DNA of 64,000 bases from Escallonia rubra (Eukaryota > Streptophyta > Magnoliopsida > Escalloniales > Escalloniaceae), in assembly GCA_033065855.1 (NCBI GenBank), contig JAVXUO010002562.1:186001-250000 (forward strand), written 5' to 3'. Under the pieces are notes generated by a model that did not search any database, was not told the origin of the DNA, and worked only from the letters and a program-made list of their open reading frames with translations. The translations under genes and the position numbers were made by a program. This document shows positions 13,146 through 23,419 of this stretch, piece by piece. How positions within the stretch are numbered: the stretch's first letter is position 1; every line of letters begins with the position of its first letter.

Positions 13146-13362
13146 TGAACCTTCCTTGCTTCATGATATTGCTATAATGAGTAGTAATTTAATAGTATCT
13201 TTTTGCAATAGGAAACAAGGGTCCGAATTAATATGGCAGATGCAATTTTTTGTGTTAGGAGTGTACTAGACCCAAGAGGATTATGAATGTTAGGACCAAT
13301 ATTACCAGTTTATGCATGAATTAGGAAGTAGATATCCGTTAGGATTGGCTATGTCCATGCCT

Positions 13363-13369
13363 TATATAT
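13363..13369 (+). promoter_or_regulatory. TATA box of SAP copy 1
   Basis: TATATAT, 106 bases before the start codon, followed by GGAGACCAAAGCCTTCA. The same arrangement occurs before copy 2 (TATATATA at 18269) and copy 3 (22883), which supports its use as the core promoter and implies a 5' leader of about 80 nucleotides in each gene. Upstream ATG frames near 13312 fall before the TATA box and are not expected to be transcribed. Confidence 0.6.
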
Positions 13370-13474
13370 TGGAGACCAAAGCCTTCAACATCAATCAGAA
13401 GCGCACGAGCAGCTCAACACATATTTTTCTCCTCAAGAAAGCCAAGTTTTCGTCTCTACAAGAAGAGCAGAAAG

Positions 13475-13900
13475 ATGGATCAACAGCTTTGTGCCAAGGG
13501 TTGCGGATTTTTTGGCACACCGGCTAACAACAATCTCTGTTCCAAGTGTTACAAGCAGTACCGCGCAGAAGCCGTACCAAAGGCATGCATGGAAGAAAAC
13601 CCTAGTACTAAAACCAGTGCTACTGTTGTGACTACTGATGATACCTCCAGCTCCATGAAATCCATGGTGTCAAGTGCTGCTGTTGGTGGTGCTTCGAAGG
13701 CGAGGATTCGATGCCAATGCTGTAAGAAGAGGGTCGGAGTGACGGGGGGCTTCGGGTGTCGTTGCGGCGGCGTCTTCTGTGGCATGCACCGGTACCCGGA
13801 AGAACATGTTTGCACTTTTGACTTCAAGTCTACTGGGCGTGCTGTTCTGGCAAAGCAAAATCCAGTTCTTATTGGTGATAAGTTGGAAACTAGGATCTAA
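13475..13900 (+). CDS. A20/AN1 zinc-finger stress-associated protein, copy 1
   Basis: A 141-residue intronless protein. An N-terminal A20 finger (about residues 6-30) has cysteines in CAKGC and CSKC. A serine/threonine-rich linker follows. The C-terminal AN1 finger (about 84-120) shows RCQCC, CRCGG, FCGMH and HRYPEEHVC, giving the full set of Cys and His ligands. The length and the short A20 region resemble the SAP10-type branch of plant stress-associated proteins. Family members respond to abiotic stress and several act as ubiquitin ligases or ubiquitin binders; the role here is inferred from family only. The ATG at 13475 places the A20 finger five residues in, as in relatives. It is one of three tandem paralogues (also 18364 and 22997) sharing promoters and 3' flanks. 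All three keep their zinc ligands and open frames. Confidence 0.93.
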   Translation: MDQQLCAKGCGFFGTPANNNLCSKCYKQYRAEAVPKACMEENPSTKTSATVVTTDDTSSSMKSMVSSAAVGGASKARIRCQCCKKRVGVTGGFGCRCGGVFCGMHRYPEEHVCTFDFKSTGRAVLAKQNPVLIGDKLETRI

Positions 13901-14573
13901 ATGCATTGTTGCTCCTGACCATTTGTGAAGAGTTTATTATTACATCATTCAATAGTGATGTCCTCTTGGGTTTTTCATTACGTTATGGTTGAAAATACAT
14001 AAGATTGGTCTAACATATTCTTGGTGTATTGTTATCAATGGTGACTATCAAGGAAAAATCGATGGATCAGTGATGATTTCAGCTTCTCTCATATTTTGTT
14101 GACTGGCTATTTGCCCCTAAGTTGATCCACTTACTTGGATATTTATATGTTGTTACCAAATCGCATGATCCCTCGTGCAATAAGATCATATCTGCTCGTT
14201 TCGCAACTTTTGACGTGGATTACACATGGAAATTGGGATTGACTCGTATACTTGATGATTGGGATGACCTAATATGCCACTTTCTGCTTAAGGGTAGCCC
14301 GAGGTCTTCTTTGGAGATTTTTCTTTGTTGGGCTGAAACTCCAAGAAGCCATGCATGACTAGACTTACATAGTTGATGTAAGAAAACTAAAGTAGAAATC
14401 CTAAATTTTTGACCAAATATCGTTGGGCAAAAGCAGTAATGAAGTCATACGACATATAATCTGCTAAGGTCCATTAGTGCAATGTCATAGAAACAATTCC
14501 ACCTAAAATTTGAAATCAAAAGAGCAGGTGTGCCTAATCTACAAACACAGAAATCACATAAACATAAGAATTA

Positions 14574-14989
14574 GAGGGTGTTTGAGATTGATTATAGAAT
14601 AGTCAAACCTGATTAAATCCAGATTAAATCAGGTTTGAAGTGTTTGGTAAAAAAAATATAATTGATTAAATTTGCTCCCATGTGCTCAAAACTGATTAAA
14701 TCCATAATCTTCATTTTCTTGGATTAAGATTTAATCAGTTTTGAAGAATCGGGTTTGACCAAGAGAATTACCAAAATATCCTTACATATAAACAAACATT
14801 AAATGCTCCTTTTCAACTTGATAACACTATATGGTAGTTTTACAACACTAAACTTACTTTAATCACTTTTTATCCAAACACTTTCATCAACTTTTAATCT
14901 ATTGTGCTGAAAATGGATTAAAACCGATTTTAAAAACTGATTCTGATTTAATCAAAATTTACTTTTAAGAATCGATCTCAAACGGCATC
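14574..14989. mobile_element. Tourist/PIF-Harbinger-type MITE
   Basis: The left end GAGGGTGTTTGAGATTGATT and the reverse complement of the right end, GATGCCGTTTGAGATCGATT, form an imperfect 20-bp inverted repeat. Both sides carry TTA (14571-14573 and 14990-14992), the target-site duplication typical of Harbinger transposons. The interior is rich in GATTAAAT and ATTTAATC motifs on both arms. It sits inside the left LTR of the surrounding element. Confidence 0.7.
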
Positions 14990-15266
14990 TTAGAACTTTT
15001 ATTGATGATTTGGTTGAGTACAACACACCTATATGCATAGGTGTAGATGATAAACAAGATAAGATTTAAGATAGACTTTCTCAACCTAGCCATCAAGATC
15101 TAAATAATAACAAATTATCGCTTATGGTCCCTATCATGATCCTAGAATCCTCACATAATCTGACATCCGCCCTCTAACACATATTACATATTTAAAATTG
15201 CCATGAGTTTGATTACAATATTAACACAAACACGATAACTCAAATTAAAGACCACCAAGCGTCTTC

Positions 15267-15443
15267 TTTTTTTGGTTATAAAAGTGTGATTAGGGTTTTC
15301 ACACCTCCGAGCCGGGTAGGACCACATGGGCGGCAAAGCTCTCCCTACCAAGCTTTAACGCAGCTGCATTCTCAGGGTTCGAAACCGAGACATCTGGTTA
15401 AGTTAGGACAACCCCTTACCAGTTGACATACGCACTTGGTGAT
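15267..15443 (-). mobile_element. tRNA-derived SINE
   Basis: Read on the minus strand, it starts with a tRNA-like part carrying a B box (reverse of GGGTTCGAAACC at 15375-15386) and ends in a short A-rich tail (the T run near 15267-15273). Direct repeats flank it: AGACCACCAAGCGTCTTC at 15249-15266 and AGACCACCAAGCTTCTTC at 15444-15461, 17 of 18 matching. This target duplication and the pol III box support a SINE rather than a tRNA gene. Confidence 0.75.
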
Positions 15444-15466
15444 AGACCACCAAGCTTCTTCATCCT

Positions 15467-16059
15467 TAGGAGTAAGCACCAAATCATCTAAACCAATCCG
15501 AATCACTCAAACCGAATTGATCCAATCCGAATTGTCCAAAAATCTCAAACGGTTTCGTTTCGCATTTCTCAAACTGACTTCGGTTTGGTTCGATTCACGG
15601 CTCACTTTTTCTAACACCAACCAAAAATCGAACCTAACCGATGTGTGATATATTTATTTATTTTATGTGACACTCGTTGATAACTTTTAGATAGGGGGCA
15701 CTAAACAAATCCAAATAAATAAAACCTTGAAATTTAAAAGAAAATAAAATAATAAGAACAGTTGCAACACAAAGTCTAATGACCAATATCTCTTATATAT
15801 TTACTCTTTCTTTTTCATACATCAATGACAAAGGCATAATTGGAGAACATATAACTTCGACTTTCAATAATATTTAGATACAATAATAAGTACGCAAATG
15901 GACACTTTTTTAATGGTCGAAACCGATCCAAACTGACCAAATCAAATCATTCAAACATATGATATTTGGTTCTATTTAGAAAATTTCAAATCGAGATTTA
16001 ACGGTTCGATTTGCGGTTTGACCCCAAAACTGAGTCAAACCGAAATTTGTTCACCCCTA
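15467..16059. mobile_element. hAT-like element with AACCGAA-rich arms
   Basis: The left end reads TAGGAGTAAGCACC and the right end TTCACCCCTA, loosely inverted. Both arms are dense in AACCGAATT and GGTTCGATT motifs. The flanks are TTCATCCT (15459-15466) and ATCATCCT (from 16060), seven of eight matching. A second member of the same style, with an exact duplication, is at 33101-33711. Confidence 0.55.
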
Positions 16060-16683
16060 ATCATCCTGACAAGGCGTGCAAAGTCCATTATAAAGATCCG
16101 TGACTTCAAACTCCAGTCAACATGTCATTGGAAGTCAAGCCATGCCACATGTTGAAAATCATCCATGTGGATTGAAAGCTCAATTTACGAAAGAGCTTCA
16201 CAGTAGAAAATTAAAAAAAAAAAAGAGGAGGAAAATGTAAATATCAAAGGGCCGAAGGCAGCAAGGCGTATCTTAATCACTACACAGTGCGCCGAGCATC
16301 ACGAAGTACGCCAAAAAAGAGAGACCACGAGAAGTGAGACCTTGGGCCCCTTTTTTTTTTTTAAAAGTAAATCTGGATGGGCACCCATTTAGGTGACCAT
16401 AAATACAAGAGAAGGTGGCCGTGAATAACAAGAGAAAGCATATGTGAGAAGATCTTTCGGCAGATCGACAAACTGAAGGCAATAACCGGAAAGAACAAAA
16501 ATTTTTTTTTTCCCAGAGGAAGTCAATACATATGAAGAATAGAGCATGGAACTTGTTGTGTGTTTGAGGATGCCCCACGACTGAACTTGTTGTGTGTTTG
16601 GGGATGCCAAGACTTTCTAAGTATTTTTGCATGAGGTATTGAATGAATATGCTAAGTGGACAGATCTTAGGTGGTGGTGACAG

Positions 16684-17045
16684 ACGCCGTTTGAGATTGA
16701 TTCTTAAAAATAGATTTTGATTAAATTAGAATCAGTTTCTAAAATCAGCTTCAAACTGATTAAAAGTTGTTGGAAGTGTTTGGATAAAAAGAGATTAAAG
16801 TAGGTTTAGTGTAGCAAGATTACTATATATTGTATTCAAACTGAAATTAAGCATTTAATGGTATTTATATGTAAGGCTATTTTGGTAACTTTCTTGGTCA
16901 AACCAAATTCTCCAAAACTGATTAAATCTTAATCCAAGAAAATGAGGATTATAGATATAATCAGTTTACTTTTTTTTTTTGCCACGCACTTCAAAGCTGA
17001 TTTAATCTAGATTTAATCAGGTTTGACCAATCTAGAATCAAAGTA
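16684..17045. mobile_element. second Harbinger-type MITE, inverted, truncated
   Basis: It begins ACGCCGTTTGAGATTGATTC, the reverse of the right end of the MITE at 14574-14989, and its interior matches that element in opposite orientation, including the AATCAGGTTTGACCAATCTA segment at its right end. The outer terminal sequence expected after about 17035 is missing or diverged, so no target duplication could be defined. Confidence 0.5.
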
Positions 17046-17907
17046 CTGATGATGTGATCTATTCGAATCTAGACAAAAAGAAAGGGAAAAAAAAAAAGTT
17101 TGGCCTGACAAAAGGCTAGAGGCCATCCACCGGAATGCGGAAGGAATTAACCGACTATCAAAAGAGGGATCGTCTTGCTCAGAAAGCAGAATCCATATGC
17201 CAATAAAAGACGAGCCATTTTGTCCATTTATAGGACTGAAAGCATAATGTTAACATGTAAAACAGAAGTGCATAAGCATAATAAAGTTTTGAGCTTGAAG
17301 AGAAGGACTCTTAGAACGAAAAGATAATCAACAGAGTTTAGAAAGAGAACAGTAAAAAAAAAGGGAGAAAAGGATATAGAAAAAGCGAATGAGATCAAAA
17401 TTATATGTTAAAAAGACAATTCATAAGTATGAGAGGTTATAAACTCGTTAGTGGAGGAATAACGAAAAAATAGAGACAACGTATTTGGCAAAGATATTTT
17501 TGGGCCTGAAATTCTATTGGAGATCAAACAGGGGATGTCGAATAATTGTTAGAACAGAAACCTAGAATCTTCAAATCATAGAGTTTATTGCACTTAGATA
17601 AGCAAGAAAAGCTGAAAAGAAAGAAGAAAAAGAAGTATATGTTGGCCAGACGAACGACATGAGGCCGTCCGCCAGATATGCAGAAGCACTCAGAGAACTC
17701 TCAAAATAGGGATCTTTGGCTCTTGATATCGTATGGAAACATAAAAATAGAATTTCATTGATCATTTGTTTGAGTACAACACACACACACACACATATAG
17801 GTTTAGATGAGACTCTATTTCAAGCTATCCACCAAGATCTAAACAATAGGAATATTCACTTCTGGTGATTATCCTATCATGGTCCTAGAATACGAAAATA
17901 CTCAGAC

Positions 17908-18030
17908 ATAAATGGTGTAGTTAGCATGTAAACTAAGACAAACTTCTTATAACCCACTTAATTTTGCTCCCACTACTTATACGCATGGTGCATGCAGGCT
18001 ACTATGACCGAACTGAATAGAAGGTTTTGA
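17908..18030 (+). pseudogene. detached promoter fragment of the DUF688 gene (unit 1)
   Basis: This matches the region just before the start codon of the intact DUF688 gene (about 25925-26044). Both share a GTAAACTAAG segment, ACCCACTT, TTTTGCTCCCACTACTTAT, GCAGGCTACTATGACC and GGTTTTGAT. The ATG itself is lost (the text continues TTTTGATACAAAAAT) and unrelated sequence follows. It is a non-coding relic of the duplication. Confidence 0.65.
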
Positions 18031-18268
18031 TACAAAAATATTGGTATAACGTGAAACTACTTACTGTCTAAAAAATTCCTTAATTTATGATGTTGCTATA
18101 AAGATTGATAATACTATCCTGTTTGTGAGTGGAAACAAGACTCCGAATTTTTTATTTTTTTTATTAGAGTCCTAGACCCAAAAGGATTATGAATGTTAGG
18201 ACCAATATTATCAGTTCATGCACGAATTAGGAACTAGTTATCCTTAAGGATTGGCTGTGTCTATACCT

Positions 18269-18276
18269 TATATATA
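18269..18276 (+). promoter_or_regulatory. TATA box of SAP copy 2
   Basis: TATATATA followed by GGAGACCAAAGCCTTCAGC, 95 bases before the start codon and in the same context as the other two copies. Confidence 0.55.
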
Positions 18277-18363
18277 GGAGACCAAAGCCTTCAGCATCAA
18301 CCACTAGCGTACGAGCAGTTCAACATAAAGCGAAGTTTTCGTCTCTTCAAGAAAAGCAGAAAC

Positions 18364-18762
18364 ATGGATCAACAGCTTTGTGCCAAGGGTTGTGGGTTTT
18401 TTGGCACACCGGCTAACAACAATCTCTGTTCCAAGTGTTACAAGCAGTACCGCGCAGAAGCCGTACCAGAGTCATGCATGGGAGAATACCCTAGCACTAG
18501 AACCAATGCTAGCTCCATGAAATCCATGGTGTCGACTGCTGCTGTTGGTGGTGCCTCGAAGGCGAGGATTCGATGCCAATGCTGTAAGAAGAGGGTCGGA
18601 GTGACGGGGGGATTCAAGTGTCGTTGCGGCGGCATATTCTGTGGCATGCACCGGTACCCGGAAGAACATGTTTGCGCTTTTGACTTCAGGTCTACTGGGC
18701 GTGTTGTTCTGGCAAAGCAAAATCCAGTTGTTATGGCTGATAAGTTGGAAACGAGGATCTAA
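18364..18762 (+). CDS. A20/AN1 zinc-finger stress-associated protein, copy 2
   Basis: A 132-residue intronless paralogue of the gene at 13475. The first 33 residues are identical to copy 1, and the A20 cysteines (CAKGC, CSKC) and AN1 ligands (RCQCC, CRCGG, FCGMH, HRYPEEHVC) are all present. The difference in length comes from the linker, where nine residues rich in Thr, Val and Asp are deleted between the Asn-Ala and Ser-Ser-Met-Lys positions. The gene is flanked by the same promoter and 3' sequence as its copies. Function is inferred from the family: zinc-finger proteins of stress responses with ubiquitin-related activity. The open frame and intact ligands argue that it is functional, though expression cannot be judged here. 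Confidence 0.92.
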   Translation: MDQQLCAKGCGFFGTPANNNLCSKCYKQYRAEAVPESCMGEYPSTRTNASSMKSMVSTAAVGGASKARIRCQCCKKRVGVTGGFKCRCGGIFCGMHRYPEEHVCAFDFRSTGRVVLAKQNPVVMADKLETRI

Positions 18763-19799
18763 AGCAATAGTGCTCCTGATCATGTTGTTTAAGAGTTTAT
18801 TTTTACATCATTCAAAAGTGATATCCTCTTGGCCCTTGGGGGTTTTTCAGTACTTTACGGTGTCATAAGATTGGTCTAACATATTCTTGGTGTATTGTTA
18901 TCAATGGTGACTATCAAGGAAAAATCGATCGATCAATAATGATTTCAGCTTCTCTCATATTTTGTTGACTGACTGTTTGCCTCCAAGTTGATAAATTTAC
19001 TTGGATGTTTGTATGTTGTTACCAAACCGCATGATCCCCCATACGATACGATCCTATCTGGTCGCTTCGCAACTGTTAAAGTTTAACGTTGACTTTATAT
19101 GAAGATTGGGATGGATTGTATACACGATAGATTATTCTTTTTCTTTAAGCATGCTTTTAAGATGAACACTTAGCGCTAATATGGTATTGTATCAGTTCGT
19201 TTTATTCAGATTGATGCTTGAGATGATCTAGTATGCCACTCTTTGAATGAGGGTGGCCCGAGGTTTTCTTGGAGATTTTTCTCCGTTGGGCTAAAACTTC
19301 AGGTAGCCATAAGAAAACTGAAGTAGAAATCCTAAATTTTCTACCAAACACCATTGGGCAAAAGCAGTAAACTACATGAGATGTAAATCATTAAACTCCA
19401 AGTAATAATCAAACTTGAAGTCATACGACATAAAGTTGGCTACCTTTGTGTGCATTGCATTGACACTCCTAAAATAAATAATAACATCTTTGATCTACTT
19501 CACATGATTTTACACTAAAAAACTCACATGCATAAATTCGCAGTGCAAGGAATGTCATTAGTCATTTGGCTGAAGACGGGAATTTAATATGAATAAAAGG
19601 GCGTGGACTCGAAGTATAAGTACGAAAACAAACATAAAAGAAAAAAAGGGTTCTACATCACGAAGTTACACAAGGTGGCTAAAAGAAAGGTCAAAGGATG
19701 CTGATGCTCACAGAAGGCTAAGGTCCAATCGTACAATGTCAGAGAAACAATTCCACCTTAAAATTTGGAATCAAAAGAGCAGGTGAGCCTAATCTACGT

Positions 19800-19971
19800 A
19801 CAGACACAGAAATGGTGCAGTTATCACGTAAACTAAGGCAAACTGTTTCTAACCCACTTTTTTGCTCCCACTACTTATAATGCGTAGTGCAAGCAGGCTA
19901 CCATGACCAATCTGAATTCTAGGTCTTGATTCATAATGGACGAGAAAGAAGTCTCGGGGGATTGTAATAGC
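19800..19971 (+). pseudogene. truncated 5' end of the DUF688 gene (unit 2)
   Basis: It copies the promoter of the intact DUF688 gene and its first dozen codons. The ATG at 19936 starts MDEKEVSGDCNSP and then meets a stop, where the intact gene reads MDEIDVLEDSNRK. Similarity ends near 19971. With the promoter retained it could still give a short non-coding transcript, but this is inference. Confidence 0.7.
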
Positions 19972-20675
19972 CCATGAAGGCCATATGTTGATCGGTTCCA
20001 ATAAGAGTTCAGAGCCATGAAGAGTTATCATGGTTTGATGACTCTGAAGTAGTGAAATTACTTTCTTGTAAGATGGAACTGGGGCTTAAACATAAAAGTG
20101 ATAAAGGCTTCATATCCATTGCCTAATCCTTAAGCAATTGAAAAACTTTTGTCGATCATCAATAGGCTTGCCAAGGGTAGCAAAATCATCTCAAATTTCT
20201 TTGAAAATTATGAGATACTCTGTCATTGTTTTACCGTCATTCTTTTTAATATATAATAAAATGCTGACACAAAGAAAACTCACCTTCTTTGGAATATCAA
20301 GCCCAACGACCAGCCCAGCACTTCTTTTGACAGTTTGCCGGCTATTCACCCACTGAGTAATTTATCCGATCTTCTCTACTTACATAATTGACAGTTTTCC
20401 GTCAATACGTTCTTGCCCGCTGCTCCAGCGGTAGAGATTGTGATGTATTTGCCAGATTTTTTGTAGGTGCCATCAAGGAAGCCCATCATTTCGTGGCTTT
20501 CAATCAAGCCTAGATCTGTGTTTACCACATAAGAAAATTGGTTAGGGTGAGTTTGAGTGGAACAAAGTTTCCAATATTAAGGGAAGAAGGATAAGGATAT
20601 TTGATAGAAGAGACAGCCATGAGAGAGTTGCTTGAACAAATTATTCTAAGGCTAGTATGGCTCGGATACCATATA
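19972..20675 (-). mobile_element. decayed Ty1-copia gag remnant
   Basis: On the minus strand the piece opens with ATGGTATCCGAGCC (about 20661-20674), a primer-binding-site-like motif. It then reads a Met start followed by pieces typical of copia Gag (UBN2-type): a SLNIGNFVPLKLT segment, MMGFLDGTY in another frame, and a TEYLIIFKEI segment followed by ATLGKPIDDRQ. Multiple stops and frame changes break it. It directly abuts the truncated DUF688 5' end, so its insertion, or a rearrangement at it, probably removed the rest of that copy. LTRs were not resolved. Confidence 0.6.
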
Positions 20676-21704
20676 GACCAGCCTTTTTGCCACGTGTATA
20701 ATTTTCTTTTGTTAGAATAGGAGAATAGTATTGATAATTAAAATTAATACACGAGTTTATCTGGACACCTTATGGTGCCTTATATTTTCTATTTCCATCA
20801 TGACATGCCATGATTACTTAATTACATTTACTTCCATACTGCTATGATACAACTAGTTATGAATATTAGAGGACACTACTACTGCAGCACCTTGTGTAAC
20901 GTCCACAACGGACAAAAGACAAAATAGAAAAGTAGATCCCTTCACAGCAACATGTCATGTACTCGGTCTTGGTATACGTTTATACATACATGGCAACCAA
21001 AAGCAGCTAGAGATATGGATTCCTTTAGCTGAACCGCCGAGGCCCTGTCAATTTTATACTGGTGGAAGTCTGATACTATATAACAGAAGTCCTAGATATT
21101 AGGTGCAACGGGTTCAAGAAATCTCCTCATTATCCAATATTTGGGAAAGCAGAATTGATGAACTTAGTCAGCAACTAATTGATATGAAGTAAGTTCTTGT
21201 CTTTTATACCCTAGCAGAAGCTATAAGTAATCCCTTTGCAATTGCAGTCATTTATAGACTATACCCTTTAAGCAATAAAGGCCAACACCGGCTTTTAGTG
21301 TTACTTATTGAAACATACAGCCAGAATTATTGTGAAAGGTTCGAAAGAATCACCTGAACAAGTTAAGGGATTAGAATGGATTGTGATTGGCGGAGTAAAG
21401 TCTTACTTTTCATTTTGCTGAGGTTGTGCTGGGCTCGGCTTTATTTAGGCCATACTTTAAAATGTTTTGAAAGAGACTATGTACCGGTATACATTATACA
21501 ACAGAAGGAATTCAAGAAAGGAAATTTAATCAAAGAGATCTGATGAGTTGGAGTGATTGTTTTTCACATGTTTCGAAGGCTGACTTGCTTGATATGAATC
21601 TGAGTGAACAAATTTCATGCCAACATGTTTGAAATTAAGGTTGACCTGCTTGAATATTTGAATCTGATTGAGCATAGTTCATCCCAGAACTTATGCCCTT
21701 AGGC
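20676..21704. other. intergenic, no gene seen
   Basis: AT-rich sequence between the copia remnant and duplicon unit 3. It may contain the LTR of the copia element, but I could not find its partner. No coding frame was recognised. Confidence 0.4.
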
Positions 21705-22882
21705 TTGTACCGTGTCCCAGAACACCAAGAGTGTTACCAAGTTAGGCATCTACTCGAGATAACCAGATGTGTAGCCGTAGGGGCACTGTGTGGTTAGTTA
21801 TGGCAAGGGCCAGGCAGCATCAAAACAATAGAATCACCCTGTTCTTTGATATTGGAGCAGAAATCTTTTGACCTTCTTTAGCTTGTCAGGTGGCCCTGTT
21901 CTGCAGATGCAGCCTGGCCACATGACTCATATTCTCTCTCCTTGTATACATCAATTTCCTACACACATTCTGGAGAATGTAGTGCGTGCATTCGAGAGGT
22001 GTCGTCGTGACTCCATTATTGCATGTCGAATTAGCTTGTTGGGAAATGGGAATGTTGTGCACATGCACATTCTCGCATGTCTGATCAAAATCCTATGCCT
22101 TGTCTAAACTTGCATATGAAAGAAAATTTTGGCCCTTACTCGGATCGTAAGAAGACACTTATAATTCTGCGTATAACGATACTTAATTTATCGTTAAATA
22201 TTTTTATTGACTTTTAGTAAGTGACGTTGAAAAAATGCTGTTAAGAATTGTGACCGTAAGTTTTAGCAGAAAAGCCGCTGAAAATATTTAGCGACCATTA
22301 GTTGTCGCTATATAAGGAGTTTTAACTATCTTACTATAATCGGGTAGCAGCAAAAAAAATTCCGCATATGGAACAAGTCATTTGTGAGTAACATTGGCAT
22401 TAAGAACACGCTCGAGTTAAAAAGTTGGGTTATTCCGTAATGAAAATTGCATATTTATATGTGGAGATGTCAATTCTTACGCCTTTATATGTTGTAACAA
22501 CAAATTGTAAATATTTTAGCGACAAACAAAGGTGTGAAAAAACATAACATCGTTGTGTGGAAATAGACATTGTCTATGTTTGTTTTACGATCAAGCTCAT
22601 AAACTGTTAGTTTAATATAACTATCTTTCTAGAAACTTCCTTAATGCATGATATTCCTATAATGATTAATAGTTTTGCAGTCAAAATATGATTTGTTATA
22701 GCTGAAACAAGATTAAACGAACCCTAAGTCTATCTTTTTTGTTATAGGAAACAAGACTCCGAATATATGGTGTGTTAAGAGTACTAGACCCAAGAGGATT
22801 ATGAATGTTAGGACCAATATTATCAGTTTATGCATGAATTAGGAACTAGTTATCCGTTAGGATTGGCTATGTCTATGCCTTG

Positions 22883-22892
22883 TATATATATA
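22883..22892 (+). promoter_or_regulatory. TATA box of SAP copy 3
   Basis: TATATATATA followed by GGAGACCAAAGCCTTCAACA, about 114 bases before the start codon. It is two to three bases longer than in the other copies. Confidence 0.55.
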
Positions 22893-22996
22893 GGAGACCA
22901 AAGCCTTCAACATCAATCAGAAGCGCACGAGCAGCTCAACACATATTCTTCTCTTCAAGAAAGCCAAGTTTTCGTCTCTTCAAGAAAAGCAGAAAG

Positions 22997-23419
22997 ATGG
23001 ATCAACACCTTTGTGCCAAGGGTTGCGGATTCTTCAGCACACAGGCTAACAACAATCTCTGTTCCAAGTGTTACAAGCAGTACCACGCAGAAGCCGTACC
23101 AAAGTCATGCATAGAAGAAAACCCTAGTACTAGTACCAATGCTACTGCTGTGAATACTGATGATACCTCCAGCTCCATGAAATCGATGGTGTCAACCGCT
23201 GCTGCTGGTGGTGATTCGAAGGCGAGGATTCGATGCCACTGCTGTAAGAAGAGGGTCCGAGTGGCGGGCTTCGAGTGTCGTTGCGGCGGCATATTCTGTG
23301 CCATGCACCGGTACCCGGAAGAACATGCTTGCACTTTCGACTTCAAGTCTACTGGGCGTGTTGTTCTGGCAAAGCAAAATCCATTATTTGTGGCTGATAA
23401 GTTGGAAACTAGGGTCTAA
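22997..23419 (+). CDS. A20/AN1 zinc-finger stress-associated protein, copy 3
   Basis: A 140-residue intronless paralogue. An in-frame start at 22880 would add 39 residues, but it overlaps the TATA box. The ATG at 22997 is chosen because it aligns with the starts of the other two copies (MDQHLCAKGC here). The A20 finger is intact; residue changes include GFFSTQ for GFFGTP. The AN1 finger keeps its ligands (RCHCC, CRCGG, FCAMH, HRYPEEHAC). Its first loop is one residue shorter (VRVAGFEC against VGVTGGFGC), and the protein ends RV rather than RI. It is the most diverged of the three. The inferred role is the same as for copy 1. Confidence 0.92.
   Translation: MDQHLCAKGCGFFSTQANNNLCSKCYKQYHAEAVPKSCIEENPSTSTNATAVNTDDTSSSMKSMVSTAAAGGDSKARIRCHCCKKRVRVAGFECRCGGIFCAMHRYPEEHACTFDFKSTGRVVLAKQNPLFVADKLETRV

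Larger units (their letters stand above)
11440..14562 (+). repeat. segmental duplicon, unit 1
   Basis: First and longest copy of a unit repeated at about 18060-19971 and 21705-26044. Similarity to unit 3 begins at GTCCCAGAACAACAAA (near 11451, matching 21715) and runs through the A20/AN1 gene. It continues through the TATCAATGGTGACTATCAAGG block (near 14032) and an AAGGTCCATTAGTGC block near 14467, to CACAGAAAT at about 14562. There the TRIM-like element interrupts it; the remaining promoter-derived piece resumes at 17908. Unit 1 also holds a hAT element (11986-12588) absent from the matching place in unit 3. Confidence 0.7.
14563..17907 (-). mobile_element. TRIM/LARD-like LTR element with nested insertions
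   Basis: Two direct repeats mark LTR-like ends: about 14563-14573 plus 14990-15172 on the left and about 17740-17907 on the right. Shared features are TTGATSATTTGKTTGAGTAC, an ATAGG/ATAGGTGTAGATGA block, the CCAAGATCTAAA block and ATCATGRTCCTAGAAT. Just inside the right copy, GCTCTTGATATCGTATGG (about 17719) resembles a reversed TGGTATCAGAGC primer-binding site, so the element lies on the minus strand. No gag or pol frame is visible. It holds a MITE in its left LTR (14574), a SINE (15267), a hAT element (15467) and a second, opposite MITE (16684). The whole block splits duplicon unit 1 at a CACAGAAAT site that is uninterrupted in units 2 and 3. Confidence 0.55.
18060..19971 (+). repeat. segmental duplicon, unit 2
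   Basis: Second copy of the SAP plus DUF688-promoter unit. It starts at about TTCCTTAATTTATGATGTTGCTAT (near 18075), shorter upstream than units 1 and 3. It contains SAP copy 2, the same 3' flank, the ACACAAGGTGGCTAAAAG block near 19670, and the first codons of DUF688 at 19936. It ends abruptly at about 19971 where copia-like sequence begins. It is the empty-site control for the insertions in unit 1 (14563-17907) and unit 3 (24296-25749). Confidence 0.7.

Noticed and set aside
22880-22996. N-terminal extension of SAP copy 3
   Set aside because: The upstream start overlaps the TATA box, and the matching frames in copies 1 and 2 do not extend the protein.
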